Positions 11,132 through 23,174 of a DNA stretch of 64,000 bases are shown in pieces. How positions within the stretch are numbered: the first letter of the stretch is position 1; each line of letters starts with the position of its first letter. Both the position numbers and the translations under genes were made by a program. Location: the NCBI GenBank assembly GCA_010093485.1, contig MU001516.1, positions 62,001 through 126,000 of the forward strand. The letters are read 5' to 3'. A model generated the notes under the pieces. The model was not told where the DNA came from. It did not search any database and saw nothing but the letters and a program-made list of their open reading frames with translations. The stretch comes from Karstenula rhodostoma CBS 690.94. Its lineage: Eukaryota > Ascomycota > Dothideomycetes > Pleosporales > Didymosphaeriaceae.

Positions 11132-14100
11132 GGATACCAACGCAAATTCGTGCCAAAGTGATCACATGTTCACGGTCGGAAAGGATGATATGTTTCGGTA
11201 CTGCAATAACTAAGTAGGGAGACGCGCTCGCGAGGAGGATAGGGATTAGAAAGTGACAATCATCGATTGGGTGAATATCGCGTTGGGGGTAAATCGTTGG
11301 GGGAGGTGGGAAAGGAAAGGACAACGGAAATGTATCGCCTTATTTCAAGTAGGTGGGAAAGAGTAGCGGTTGGACGGGAGCGTGGTATGCAACATTCACT
11401 ATAATATACTCAGCTGGTCACTTTCTCTGCGCTTCTGCTGATTCAAACCTTTGGAGAAGAATATCGCCCACGTTTTGTTGTCGCTTAGACGCACTGTTTT
11501 GCACCAACATGGTCCTCGGTCTTCGTTGATGTCCTCTACACCTGCTACCATCTCCGCTGTGGACGTCGGAACAAGGTTCCCGTATGACGCAACAGTCTCG
11601 ATTGAGTGGAGCGGGGATTTAACCCCCAAACGGTAAGTATTGGTGTCAGCGCATACATGCTGCTGAGCTTCAGCTTCCTGGTCGCCCCGAGAGTACAGAC
11701 GTAACTCGCGCCTAATATTGTTTTGCAACATCTTGTGCGTATACTCAGCATTCTATGATAGTGCATCGGGTCAGCAACCCTTGACCCCAGAGGACGGTCG
11801 TTCCTGGTATGTGGTCCATCCGGGCGATACGTGCTAACAGTGCCCAAGAAGACTACAGCCCATCAACGAACACAACAAATTACCTTTTGTCACACACCTT
11901 TGCATTTCTCAGGAATGCAGCTCTTCAATTTCGGTTCTTCTTGGTCCACAAATTCGTTGCCTTGTGTGGACATGTCTGGCTACGCGTAATGGACCAACCA
12001 CGGCCCTCCACGATATATCCCTCGCATAGCGTTAGGCGACTGGAGTCGCGGGAACGAATCAGATCCAAATTCTGGTGCCCACCGATGAGCGGGTGTGGGA
12101 CAGCGTGATATGAGGTTTGGAGATGAGGGGGTGTCGAGGAATGGGCGGACGAGAGATAGGCGGTGAACAAGTTCAATGCGCCAAGCAGGATTTTTGGGAA
12201 CGGTTGAAGCGGAGGGCCGGTCCGTTATGCATACATGTAGTACTGATGCAGTTCCACTTTTTTTCTTTTGCACAAGAGGTTCTCTTGGAGAGCGCTGTTC
12301 GTACGACGAATTGCTCCCTTGCCTCCTCGAAGGTGAAAAAAGGAGTGAGGAAGCGACTGGAAGTTGGAAGGATCGCAAGCGGGCCTCTTGAAACGGATCG
12401 TCTAGAAGATCTTTCCGACCGTTATGCGCTTAGTGACTTGTATGGTAGGGAAGTTTGCTCACCCAAACGTTGCATTGTTGCACAACATCTGCCTCCGGAG
12501 CTCCGGGACGCTAGCATGCATCGTTACCCCCGAGAGCGTTCGGAGACTTCCCCCTGATGTTCAATTGGCTATAGACACTCAATGCCGACGCTCGATCATG
12601 TACCACCAGTACATAGGTCGCCTGCTGCAAATTCTTGGGGTTTGGTGCTTACTGCTCTCCTAGTTGCAGTCCGAATTTCGAGGAGGGAATACGCTGTATA
12701 GAGGCGAGCTTTTTTTTTTTTACCATCAAGAGTCGAGTAAGCAGAATGACCGCTAGGTGAAATACAGTATTTTGCAGATTGTCGACCAAAGAAGGAGTGC
12801 AGCTCACGCGTCCAGACTTTCTGTGTATTGTGGGACCGCATCAGTCCACGGAGGATGCAACATGGGTCCCCATTGTTGTTGCTGCGCGTAGACATAGCCT
12901 TGGTAGGTCCACGACATGCATAGCGCGTCCGAGCCATTGTCCCATAGCATTCTCCGTATGCAGTCCCAGAAATGAATTTCTCCAGGTCATAAGGTAAATG
13001 ACGTTCACTGAGGCTTGCTAGATCTGCATGTAGGCCTGTCCATGCGGGTCTTCGCGTCATCGAGCGAGTCCCTGATACGAGGATCAGGATTGCATCGATT
13101 CCAGCGGGGTCGTGTGCGTATGTACATCGGGAGATGAGACCGACAACCCAATGGAAGATCGTATAGACCTTTTCGTAAACCAAGGGAGGTCGCGGTGATC
13201 CGTGGTTGCGAGTCGCAGAACGCTTATCGTGGTAGTACGAGATACAAGGGAAGAGAATGCGAAGTTTCATGCGCTGCCTCATATCTCTTGCCGACATCAT
13301 TTCAGTCGCCCCTCTTCAAGGAATGATGTCAGTGTCAGTAAACAATGAAATAGGTATCATTTTCTAGGACAGGCTGGGATCATGTTGCAAGGCCTGTTTC
13401 CTTAGGATCGCTTACGTGGGACCGAGGGACCGAGGGTGTCGGAATGTGTGGAGACAGGACAGACGGCTATGCAGAAGAATTCAACTGCGGTAATGATTAT
13501 TCCCGCAGCCGGTCAAGGGTACAAACCGGAATCTTGATCTAATAGCCCATTCTTTTCAATAAGATGTGAAGATCCGTGTAGATCCACAACATAGCATTGA
13601 AATCGCTCTCCGGCAGTATCGGGATGCATAATAAATGTGCCTTTGCCGAAGAAGAAGATAACGGCCGGAAGAGGGCGAATGGTTTGGCAAAACCCCTACG
13701 CTGCAAAGCAACACAACTGTGTCTTCTATATCGACGTACCGAGAGCTTCAGCTAGGTTTCGGTACGTAAGGGGGGCAACTGTGCCACCAAGATGCCGAAG
13801 CGAGTGACCTAGCAGTGGCGAATATCCAGCCATCTTTGACCGTACTACATCGCTTGCCCACATTCCGAAAGACATCTCCAAGCAGGGGATGCTGTACAGG
13901 TTTTGCCGCTGTTGCTGCATAGCCAACAAGTCGACATCTTTCTTTTGCAAGGTGGGGTGTAGCATTGGCGTGACCATGGAGAGAGGGTAGTCGTGCGAGC
14001 TAAGCGTGCAGATGGAAGTCCCAAGTGTCTAGATGAACCTAGCATGGAGTTCCACGGCGCAATCATCGCTGAGTCCAGTATATCGTCTCCGTTACTGAAG

Positions 14101-15073
14101 AGCCCACGCGCTAAGGGATTCACGCCCAGTGTTCAAAATCCGCGCTGGTCATGGCAGTGTCGAAGTGTCTCGTGAAAACCGGCCGTTTTGGTCGCACTCA
14201 GGAGTATGCCTGGCCGCGGCTGCTAACACATCGCTCCCAGTCGAGGTAAAAGTTGAGCCAAGGCCCTTGCTAGGGTGAACATGAGACCCTACCGACTGGA
14301 ATATCGCACATAGGTCTGTCGTGACGATCCGTATGTGCAGACTGTGAATTTCATGCCCATAAGCGACCACATGCAGGATGATTACAAGTCGACAGTGACT
14401 CTGCGTCCGATCCCGCTGCGATAACTAACCACTGTTTTTTTTCTCCAATAAGGAAGCACTTTGGATTGGAGACACGAATACTGTACGTATCACCGAGGCG
14501 GCTGTGTCGCTGTGCGCTGGGCTGCATTGCTCCCCAACACCACTAACGAGGTCGTTGTGAAAACCTAGAGCATGTTGGCGAAGCGTCCCGAAGTACCCGA
14601 CCAAACGATAGGATGCCAGAAGGTCCTCTCAGCCTACTCGAAATGTGTAACTTCGAGGAAAAGGCAGCCTTGCTTCTGAAATCGAAACCATTTATCACGG
14701 TGGGACCCACCCTGGCGTCTCCCTGTCATCGTACATTCTGCTTGCGTGCTGTACTGTCCTTCGTAGCTGGAACGCGTTAGGTCCTGTTACTTAATTTGAC
14801 GAATCAACCCTGACCCACCCTGTAGAGAACATGATGTCCACCTAGTGCACGACAAGAGCACGAAACCGACTTAGCAAGCTTCCAACAACCACTTCCAAGC
14901 TCAGGAAAGCCTCGCCGCGACAACGTCCCTCCATCACCAGAGCTGCTCGGCCTAGTCTTCGAAACAAAGACTCACGCGCTGAATTCGAAAAAGCTTAGGC
15001 TCCATCGATTGGCGATTCACCGGTCGTCCATGTCATCTTTGAGTTGGCTGCCCGAGAAGCATCTTTGAAGGAT
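11132..15073. other. Intergenic, gene-poor tract, middle part
   Basis: 3.9 kb between the two zinc-finger genes with no recognisable gene. A minus-strand stretch at about 13726-14123 has two protein-like frames that could be a relic. A 234-codon minus-strand open frame at 12596-13300 has no domain I recognise. An 11-T tract lies near 12711-12721. No tRNA or rRNA was seen. Confidence 0.45.
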
Positions 15074-16153
15074 ATGGCGAATGAAGATTGGTATCGTCAG
15101 AATTCCTTGGACCAAAGGCAGTCAGAGACATGGGATGGGTCAGCATCAGCCTTTTCAACAACGTATGATGTTCCACGAAGCGGAGAACAGGCGTGGCCAG
15201 TCGACTTTCAGGGGTTGGATTCATATTGTAAGCAACACCCCGGTTCCCGATGTTCGTTTGGCAGCTCTGATATCCTCATTCAGGCGCGATAGGTGTAATA
15301 CAAGATCGACTTGCACATGGTTTGCCCGTGACCATGGCCATGGCTGGTCCGGTTCCGGATCAGGAGGCGTATCTGCCAACTGATTTTTATCACGGTATCC
15401 ATGGAGATCAGTACTTGTCGCGCCAAAGGCGATACAATACCGGTCAGTACGCTGCTCGGACTGTATCGATGCCGGGGAGATTACATGGTACCTTTGAATC
15501 ATCACCGATTCCCTTCGTGCCAAGAATAAAGGAAGAAGAACGCTTTTAGTATGTTATAGAACAGTAATTGACTGACCTTGCTGATGATAACGATTAGTGA
15601 CGGCTCAAGTTATAGGCTCAAATCTGCCGACACTTGCACCTCGTATGAACACAAGGACGACACCGACAGCTCATGGTCCGATCAAAGTGATCGTGGGTCG
15701 GAAAGTATTCCTGTTTCACGGTGAGCGCCTGACCTGGATACTAAGAGCAAAACTAACTTTCATAGTGCCATGCAAGCACCTTCCCATCCTGCTGCCAATC
15801 GCGCGCCTCCGGTGTCTGACCATACATACTTTGACTCTTCCCGGAGGATGTCGGCTCGGAGTGGTCCTGGGGTGGATGACTTCGCTCAACCTAAAGCTGG
15901 GTACACGCTTCAATGCGCATGCGGCCTGATAATGAAAGGTGCTCATGCGAAGGGTAATCTAGCCCGCCATCAGAGGTCCCGAGGCTGCACCGCTTACGCC
16001 GAGAGTCGAAGATGCCAATGTCCAGAGTGTCCTCAGGTCTTCTGGCGATCCGATGCTCTTCTCAATCATAGGCGTAAGAAGCATGAGGCGCCCCCTTGTC
16101 GACCCAATCGACTCCGACGTTACAAGGGGCCGCGTATCGATCGGTTGCCGTGA
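15074..16153 (+). CDS. C2H2-like zinc-finger protein (paralogue B)
   Basis: Four exons splice cleanly in frame: 15074-15227, 15284-15548, 15598-15720 and 15766-16153, giving 309 aa. The first acceptor could instead be at 15292, giving 306 aa. The introns (56, 49 and 45 nt) have GTAAGC, GTATGT and GTGAGC donors, and the last contains an ACTAAC branch site. Each join completes a codon split across it, which argues for a real gene. The N-terminal two thirds is polar and low complexity, with an acidic Ser/Asp patch. The C-terminus has a cysteine/histidine unit containing HAKGNLARHQRSRGC and a second finger with the core CPECPQVFWRSDALLNHRRK and a final histidine. A basic tail (RPNRLRRYKGPRIDRLP) follows. 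The G-N-L/F-x-RH and R-x-D-x-L-x-H spacing matches the gene at 10273-11131. Probably a DNA-binding protein; target unknown. Confidence 0.7.
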
Positions 16154-18738
16154 CTGTGCATGGTATTTACAAAAGCTTGGATGAAATCTCGTCGCTCTTT
16201 ACGGTCGGTTGTTGGCTCCCTCTTTCGATAGCTCTGTTCGCTTTGGGGTTTGCGAGTAGGCCACTCAACCAGGATTTACAAGATTGGTGAGATATTGTTC
16301 TGATGTTCATCTGCATATAACGAGCCAGAAGAGGTGGCCCTCGGTCATTTGTAGGTCAAAGGCGTAGCTATGGTATGGAAGGCTGTCGATTTGGGTAATT
16401 AATCCGTAATGAAACATGATATGCTGTTACTGGTCGGTCTTTGGCTTCCAGCTCGCAGGTGCGTGTGATTCGACGATGTGTGAGCGGCGGTTCGCTTTGA
16501 GTAGGCATCTTTGCGTAAGCCTCAATTCGACAATGGTTTGGATGGAGTTGAAGGACTTGTTGAAGAATATGGAGCGAGGTTGGAATGGAAATTACCCGAG
16601 GAGATTCGGAAAGTGCCAGGCGCGGCATACTAACTTAGGTCGTTCGACTACGACGACCACAACATAGTCAACCACATACTATAACGTGGCCTAGCCAACA
16701 ACGCACAGGGCCGGGACATCTCGTAGACGGTCCGATTCTTGTTGTATCACAAGGTAGTCGTATCGTCATCGAAATCTTGGAGTAGGCGCATATGCGCATG
16801 TCTGGGCCATTGCTCGGCTCAGTATCAGGGCCGATTATGGGCTCGCTTGATCCTAACTTTTACCGGTTATTAATCTAAAATGCCATAATGGCTCACAGGC
16901 ATTATCGAATTTCGATAGAGCGACTGACCGCCTGCAAGGGGTGCTCGAATCTATCACTAATCAAAACCACCACGGTCAAGTGAATGCATCAGGAGTCAAC
17001 TCCGAGCTGACGAGAGTATTCCAATATCAAGGACGCTACGTTACCCAACATCGCGAAAGCATTCTTCCCTTGCGACATTCTCCCCACTTCTAGGGTTGAC
17101 TCTTATGGGAATTATTTAGCATGTGCTTCATGAAGAGCAGGAGTGTCTGTTCTAGAGTTGAACTCCAATCACCGAACGAGAGACCAGTTATTGCTAGAAT
17201 AGGCTTTGAGTACCGGTCTCACATTGTTTGTCTTCTCCAACTCGGGAGGCGAACAACTTGCGGATTCAATTCTGTGGCCGCGAGAACGGTGAGCCGGACG
17301 TTCTTCGAGGAGAACAGTGTTCGCAAGCGGCATGCATGCTCTGCCAATCGCTGTTCGTCGTCACATCCGACGTGCCCAGCGCGTGTCCGACGGGCCGTGG
17401 GCAACACTTGGTTTAGCGTCCTAGCACAGGTATCCCCAGGGCGGGAATTCACTTGATCCACGTCTCATGGGGATAGAGCTTGATTGGATAACGGGCGCAT
17501 GCCCGAGGTGCCAATGAACGGCCGCCGGCCCCCCGCCGAAATAGGTTGTACTACTCGAGCTCACACCTTTGACCGTTAAGGACTGGGCGCGCGATCGGTG
17601 TGCGCGCGTTTTTGCTCTTCACTACCATAGGTACATCACTGGCACGTAGTCATCGAGCTACCATACAATCTCGACAGCAAGTACCACTGACAGAATTGAA
17701 CGGTGGAGACCTATGGGCCTGAGGACATCAAACGAGCGTGAATAGTCCGGGGTGGATGCGACGCACTCTGCCCGGGCTGAAAGGCTGAGCACGAGATTGA
17801 TATCGGAACAGTGGCGGAGGCAAAGAGTCTGAAACTATGTCCCAAATGGGGATATGCACTTCCTCGAACGGGATTTTCAGGTCGTACAAGTTACGTGTAC
17901 CGGGCAAGAACATGGGCAAAAGCTGTATCGTGAGAAGGCCGACATCGCCAACTACAACGGCTGATATGTGCCAGGCAATGTACTCCCTCCATCCATCGCT
18001 TTGAACTCATGAGATGCGGCTTGAGTTGCAGATTTCGTACACATGCACACTTGTGCCTCACGCGAAAGACTCAAAGCTCATTGTTGCCTCCACCCAACGA
18101 TTCACAGAACATTAACCCCAGCCATCACAGTCACAAAGACCGACCTCACCACCCTGCCTATTTCGTGAACATTGGACCTATCACAAGACACATGCACCCC
18201 ACTTCTCCACGCACACTTCCACGGCATTGTTCGCTGAACACTCACCCCTAGCCATCACAATCACACCCACAAAACACCTCACCACGCGCGCACTCGCACT
18301 CGCACTCGCACTCGCACCATTCCCACCTCATCTACATCACCACACACCACACATCTCCTGAACAAGTAAACTCAAACAGTATCATTTCTATAGATAGAAT
18401 ATCTGGTATCTGGTATCATTTACACATTACATATTAACACAGAAAGAAATACTTTCGCTTTTGCTACGTCGATGCTCGATCTTTCGCACGCACGCACGCA
18501 AGCAAGCACGCACAAAACGCCACCCTATTCGCACCCACTCGCCAGCCCATTGCTGCAGATGCAAAACTCCGTATATGCTCCGAAGATTGTAGATATGATA
18601 TGACGTTTGAAGACAGAAAAGGAAATGTAGCGTAAGCGGTACGCGGCCAGACTGCAACTTTTTCCCGCGAGCGAAAAAGAGTCAAACGGTGCCGCTCAAA
18701 AGCACAATCATTAGTCGCAGACAGAAAAGGGAAGGCCA
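16154..18738. other. Intergenic, gene-poor tract, last part, with simple repeats
   Basis: 2.6 kb downstream of zinc-finger gene B. From about 18000 to 18360 the plus strand is rich in CA and CCA. There is an imperfect direct repeat around agccatcacaRtcaca at about 18120 and 18250. A CACTCG hexamer run lies at 18289-18317 and a GCAC tetramer run at 18485-18512. A short minus-strand frame at 17728-17919 reads like protein but is too short to call. Confidence 0.5.
18289..18512. repeat. Two microsatellites: CACTCG run and GCAC run
   Basis: About five CACTCG units occur at 18289-18317, and a GCAC/GCAA run at 18485-18512. Both lie in the 3' flank of the minus-strand vezatin-like gene that ends at 18739. 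Confidence 0.7.
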
Positions 18739-20631
18739 TTATATGCTCGTTATTCTCCCGGCGGGGCCGAAGCGCGCGGTTCTGGCGTTCTTAAGGACAG
18801 ACTCTAGCTCTTTCATTACGTTGTTGTTCGCCTCGCGCGACTCTCTGGCTGACGCCTGTCGCGCGCGATCCTCTTGAATTTTGTGCATGCGCTCTTCTCT
18901 ACTCATTGACATGCGAGTCTTGGGGATGGCAATGGCTTCGAAGATCTCGTCGTCCGAGTTGCTCCCCTCGCTCGTCGGCGCAGATACCTGCGGGCTCAGT
19001 AGTTCGCCGTTGAGAGCACGTAGGGCATCCGACGGACTGCCTTCGTCTACGGCAGTCAGGCCACCGAGACTGAGCACAGGTGATCGCAATCCGCTGGAAG
19101 CTTGGGATACGCGACGCTCATGTCGGTCTATGTTCATCGCGAGGGCATTTCGGCCCGCTTCCCACGCTTGGACAAGATTTTTTAGATCTGTGCCGATCGA
19201 GTCGTACTGTGCCATCAAATGGCTTCCCAGGTCACCGACATCTTCAGACTCTTCCAAGCTCTTGTTCGACTCCTCACGAAGTATCTGCATCTTGGCCTGC
19301 AGCCCACGGATGCCTGAGGACAAGCCACTGAGCTTGCGAACAGAACTGCGTATGCGTTCCCGCTGGGGTGTGGGTTGAATCTTCAGAGGCGACGGGGGCG
19401 GCTTGTCTTCTTCTGCAACAATGCGGTTGAATCTTTCGGTCCATCCACCAGCGGCCGCGGCCAGGATGGTCATGGAGTCCACTACGGCGGTCCACCTTGC
19501 AAAGTCCGGTTTGCCTCCATCCGCTTCTAAAGAGAGCAGCGAACAGAGGTAGACGCGACGTAGCGTAGAAAGGCGATATTGAAGTACGCGGAGCGCCTTC
19601 AAAGACTGGTTGTCCTCGAATTCCGACTCAGTGTATCCCTGTGCAGCGTCTTGTAGATCGGGATTGCTGACGTCGTACACGTCCAGGTATCTCTCCAAAT
19701 CATCCTCTTCAACCAACTGTTTCAGAACTCCACTTTGATCAAGGAAGATGGGTATAGTCTCGGCATATGCGGCGTGCAGTGTTCGACGCAGGCGGTGGCA
19801 ACGACGGGTGTGGCCCTTTTCTTCGATCCTGGAGATTGGAGGGAGAGGGCTGCTTCTGGAACAAGTCAGCGGGGTAGCAGGATGTTTAGGCAGAATGTTT
19901 ACACACAATCGGTAGCCCCTTGAGACAAGCTCCACTTCTTGTATCAATGCAAGCGCAGATGACGTCGAGGCCTCGAACGCCTGGAGATTTGTGACCAGGG
20001 CAGATGCACCTTGGACGGCTTGTTGGCGGAGGTACTGCAACCACTGGCGGCGCACGTAGGCATAGCACGCGGTGGCCACGGCAGCGAAGACGGCGACGAC
20101 GAGGGAGAATCTGCCCCAGGTAAAGCCAGAGGTCTGCTTCCGCGACCAATGAATGAGCCATACCAGGGTAAAGGCCGTCGCTCCGGTCAGCGCTGCACCC
20201 GTCACGCTGATAGTGGCAACTTGGAATTCGGTGGGCGGGCCGGCAGCTGCAAACTGGGGGATGGCGGCCGCTCGCACGCGCTCGGGTTCGTTCAGCAGCT
20301 GGGAGGCGACGAGGAGGTAGCGGAAGTGCTCGAGGAATCGCTGGTTGTCAGCGCGGCCTAGGCGCGAGTTCACCGCTCTCTGGCACAGCGCATTAGTGTG
20401 GCGAGGGAGAGAGAGAGACGGGGCACGTCGTACCGAACAGGCGCTGTGGATGCGCGCAGCGGCGCCATGTTGGCCAACGCGCACCAGCAGCGGCTGTGGC
20501 AGCCTGTCCCGTATGCGAGACTGCAGCGTCGAAGGACCCCGCGGCGCGAAGCTGGTGGGCGCGTGGGCATACGCGTGGGTGGGCGAGCCGGTGGTGGGCG
20601 ACGGTGTTGACCCTCGGCCTTGGCCTGCCAT
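18739..20631 (-). CDS. Vezatin/Inp2-family membrane protein (myosin-binding motif of peroxisomes)
   Basis: Three exons, 20631-20434, 20379-19907 and 19855-18739, encode about 595 aa. Both introns (54 and 51 nt) are multiples of three, so unspliced reading also stays open; they are called from their GT-AG ends and the branch-like CACTAATG and GCTGAC. Splicing restores DNQRFLEHFRYLLVASQLLN and SRGYRL-SSPLPPISRIEEKG, which I recognise from fungal vezatin-domain proteins. Two hydrophobic segments follow the N-terminal region (VTGAALTGATAFTLVWLIHW and FSLVVAVFAAVATACYAYV), so it is an integral membrane protein with a long cytosolic C-terminal half. The C-terminus has helical, charged REERMHKIQEDRARQA segments. 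In yeast, Inp2 is the peroxisomal receptor for myosin V; that role is inferred from the family. The start codon is uncertain: in-frame ATGs also occur further upstream. Confidence 0.8.
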   Translation of the reverse strand: MAGQGRGSTPSPTTGSPTHAYAHAPTSFAPRGPSTLQSRIRDRLPQPLLVRVGQHGAAARIHSACSVRRAPSLSLPRHTNALCQRAVNSRLGRADNQRFLEHFRYLLVASQLLNEPERVRAAAIPQFAAAGPPTEFQVATISVTGAALTGATAFTLVWLIHWSRKQTSGFTWGRFSLVVAVFAAVATACYAYVRRQWLQYLRQQAVQGASALVTNLQAFEASTSSALALIQEVELVSRGYRLCVNILPKHPATPLTCSRSSPLPPISRIEEKGHTRRCHRLRRTLHAAYAETIPIFLDQSGVLKQLVEEDDLERYLDVYDVSNPDLQDAAQGYTESEFEDNQSLKALRVLQYRLSTLRRVYLCSLLSLEADGGKPDFARWTAVVDSMTILAAAAGGWTERFNRIVAEEDKPPPSPLKIQPTPQRERIRSSVRKLSGLSSGIRGLQAKMQILREESNKSLEESEDVGDLGSHLMAQYDSIGTDLKNLVQAWEAGRNALAMNIDRHERRVSQASSGLRSPVLSLGGLTAVDEGSPSDALRALNGELLSPQVSAPTSEGSNSDDEIFEAIAIPKTRMSMSREERMHKIQEDRARQASARESREANNNVMKELESVLKNARTARFGPAGRITSI

Positions 20632-22252
20632 GTGTGTCAGTCGGGAGCGATGCATAATCGCGACGAGGGGCAAATCTGACCCTCTAGATACTCGGCCAGC
20701 GGCGAGTCTTGCACAACGAGTTCCATCAGCGCATGGCGGGAACCCCCACGGGTGGTTGGCGCTGCTGGAATGCCCGGTCGTCCCTTGTGCGTGCAATCGG
20801 CGCGTGAGCTAGTCTGCTGATTCGGGAAGGTTCGTGGAGAGGCGGAAGGTGCGAGGGCGACGCTGGACGGCAGGCAGGCAGGCAGGCAGGCAGGCAGGCG
20901 GACAGGCAGGCAGTACAAAGGTAATAGCTGGTATGGGAGTGTGAACTCTGAACACGGCAGTGGAAAGGGGAGATCGCGGGTACAACTGGGGCAGAGCAAC
21001 GGTCGGGGTATCGATAGTGTGCAAGGACCCTGGCCCCTTTGACTGGTTCAATCTCCCCAGAGGTGCATCGTGGGAGGCGCCTCCGACGCCGATACCGACG
21101 CCACCGAGGTTTCGCGTCGCTTTCTTGCTCTATTACTGTGTAGACAACGAACATGCCTGTTCATCGAGCACGTCGAGCATGTCGGGCGTCCGCCAGCCAT
21201 CGTCTGAATGCGCTTGGGATGCATGGATCCACAGCGTTCTGGACGTGGACCGGGCGGCGTCGCACCAGTCCTCTCCACAGGGCGGCTATGAGTGTTTTGT
21301 CAAGCTCCGTTGGAAGTGGTTTGAAAGGTGAAAGGAACTGCCGCTGCACCACTCATGGTGATTCCGCAATAACCATTTTGGGACCTTGAACTCGGACGCC
21401 TTGCGTGCTGACAGCGGCCTCGCGCAGCCGATCTGCATACATGGCGCGCAGCCCTGTCAAGCGCCACCTGACAGGGGAGGGTAGGCGATGAGTAATTCGC
21501 CGGTACAGAGCTGCATTCACCATCGCTAAGCGGTGAGGCAGTAACCCTGGTGTGCTTGACATCGCTGGAACCAGCCTCGGCGTTCGGATCCAGACTTGGA
21601 TTTACTAGCTCGTGTTCGATCCTCTCCTACTCCTGCCTACGTTGACACTAACACCCATCACCATGTGGAATTTCATGATGCCCAGATCGTCCTAACGCAC
21701 TTCAGGTGACTCCTGCGGATGCAACGGCGCTCTACTGTGAAGCGGTCCGATGCTTGCTCCGTGCATGGCGCGTCATGGCAGACGCAGTTCCTCCCAGGTA
21801 GTCGTGTACGTGACTGGACCATCTTCTGTATTTGCCACAAGCTACGCACGAACACCACGGTTCAATATCCACAGCCATGTGAGCTATCCTATGAGGCATC
21901 AAGTTCGACCCACTATCTTCATCTTCTACCCCCACTGTCCGCATGGACGGACAGGTACCCTTGTTCACAACTACACCTTGTAGGCAAGGCTGGAGATTCT
22001 CTCTTCAGCTGAAGGTTCTTTCGTCACTTCCAGCTGCCATGCACTCCTTCATATAACACGTCTTCGCTCTTCGCCGTTCCCGCTTGCTGGTTCACTGCTC
22101 TTCTTACGCTCCTTCAAGTCCAACATCCTTTCGTGGCTTACAGATTTGCGCTTCAATTTCCTGCGTGTCACTACCCATATCGGGCACTTCGTCATACTAC
22201 AAGTCAATCTAGACCTCTCACTACACGTATCTCTGCGAGAATTTTGGTTCCA
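20632..22252. other. Intergenic with microsatellite and a zinc-finger-like relic
   Basis: 1.6 kb between divergent genes. It holds a CAGG tetranucleotide repeat (listed separately). On the minus strand at 21732-21968 there is a short frame with a CxxC and a later H-x4-H spacing (CVACGKYRRW ... TRHARSKH) that resembles a decayed finger of the C2H2 family upstream. No complete gene is visible. Confidence 0.45.
20869..20913. repeat. CAGG tetranucleotide microsatellite
   Basis: About eleven CAGG/GGCA units with one interruption (gcggacagg). It lies about 240 bp upstream of the proposed start of the vezatin-like gene and could be length-polymorphic. Confidence 0.85.
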
Positions 22253-23174
22253 ATGAATCAGATAACAATGGACGAGAACGCGGTGAGGACACTTGTGTCA
22301 ACCGTCGAACTTATCGCGGCAACTCTCGACACGGCTCCCCATAGCTGGAGAGACCATCTGCAAAGCATTCGAAATATCACTGCAGTTCTGGAATTTAGCG
22401 ATACTCATCCAGAGGAAAGCCGAAGGCAGTGGCAGTTGCCACTCGTGACCGTGTTCCAGCGCGTAGCCTACGCCGATGCAGACTCCGGTGGCGTCTATGA
22501 CATTGCCAACTGGTGTTTGAAAGAAGCGGTTACGCTACTCCAGATCTACCCAGACGACATTGAACTTCTTACTCGTAAGAGCCCCCTCTCGTCCTACTCT
22601 ATCATCCCTTAAAATGCACAGTCATCGGTCAGAACTGGTTGTTTCGAGCCCAGAAGTCGCTCGCAAAGATACATTTTTCTGAGCAAAGCCCGACTAGCAG
22701 CGGAGGGAGTCAGTGTGTGCCACTCTCTGCCAGCGAAGAAGACAGACAGATGAGAAGAAACAACGCAGAAGCCGAAAGCCGACTACACTTGTCGGACTAC
22801 GTTGAAGCTCGAGGAATCCTGTTACCGGCTGTTGAATATCTGAAGCGTGCAGCAGACGCAGCTCGCACGCAAGACAAAACAACGGGCGAATTGTTGTCTA
22901 CCGTGAGTCATGATGCATACCTGGTCTCGTCCATCATCACTGACGTACAGGAACAGGCTGCTGAGGCGTATATGAGCCTGGGCAACGTATCTTCGGCAAG
23001 GATGAACGGCCAATACTTCCGACAAGCGCTTGCGTACCTGCGTACCGCAAGTGAGCTGCCTGGCTACGCTCTGCCACTTCATTTACAAACGTGAGCATAT
23101 GTGGGCAAATCGTCCCACAAGTGTGACTGACAGGCTCTAGTTACTTTGAAGATTACGAAAGCTTGATGGAATAA
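22253..23174 (+). CDS. Conserved hypothetical alpha-helical (TPR-like) protein
   Basis: Four exons, 22253-22574, 22622-22902, 22951-23090 and 23141-23174, give 258 aa; every junction preserves frame and uses GTAAGA, GTGAGT or GTGAGC donors. The last exon is only 34 nt, adding the tail YFEDYESLME. The protein is helical, with repeated Ala/Leu-rich segments (EARGILLPAVEYLKRAADAA and EAYMSLGNVSSARMNGQYFR) that look like degenerate tetratricopeptide helices, plus an N-terminal helix (VRTLVSTVELIAATLD). A second in-frame ATG lies at 22268 and could be the start. I do not recognise a named family. The four consistent splice sites make a real gene likely. It is followed in the same direction by EMC6. 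Confidence 0.7.

Noticed and set aside
12596..13300. 234-codon minus-strand open frame
   Set aside because: No domain and no plausible splice context; it includes the poly-lysine produced by a T tract.
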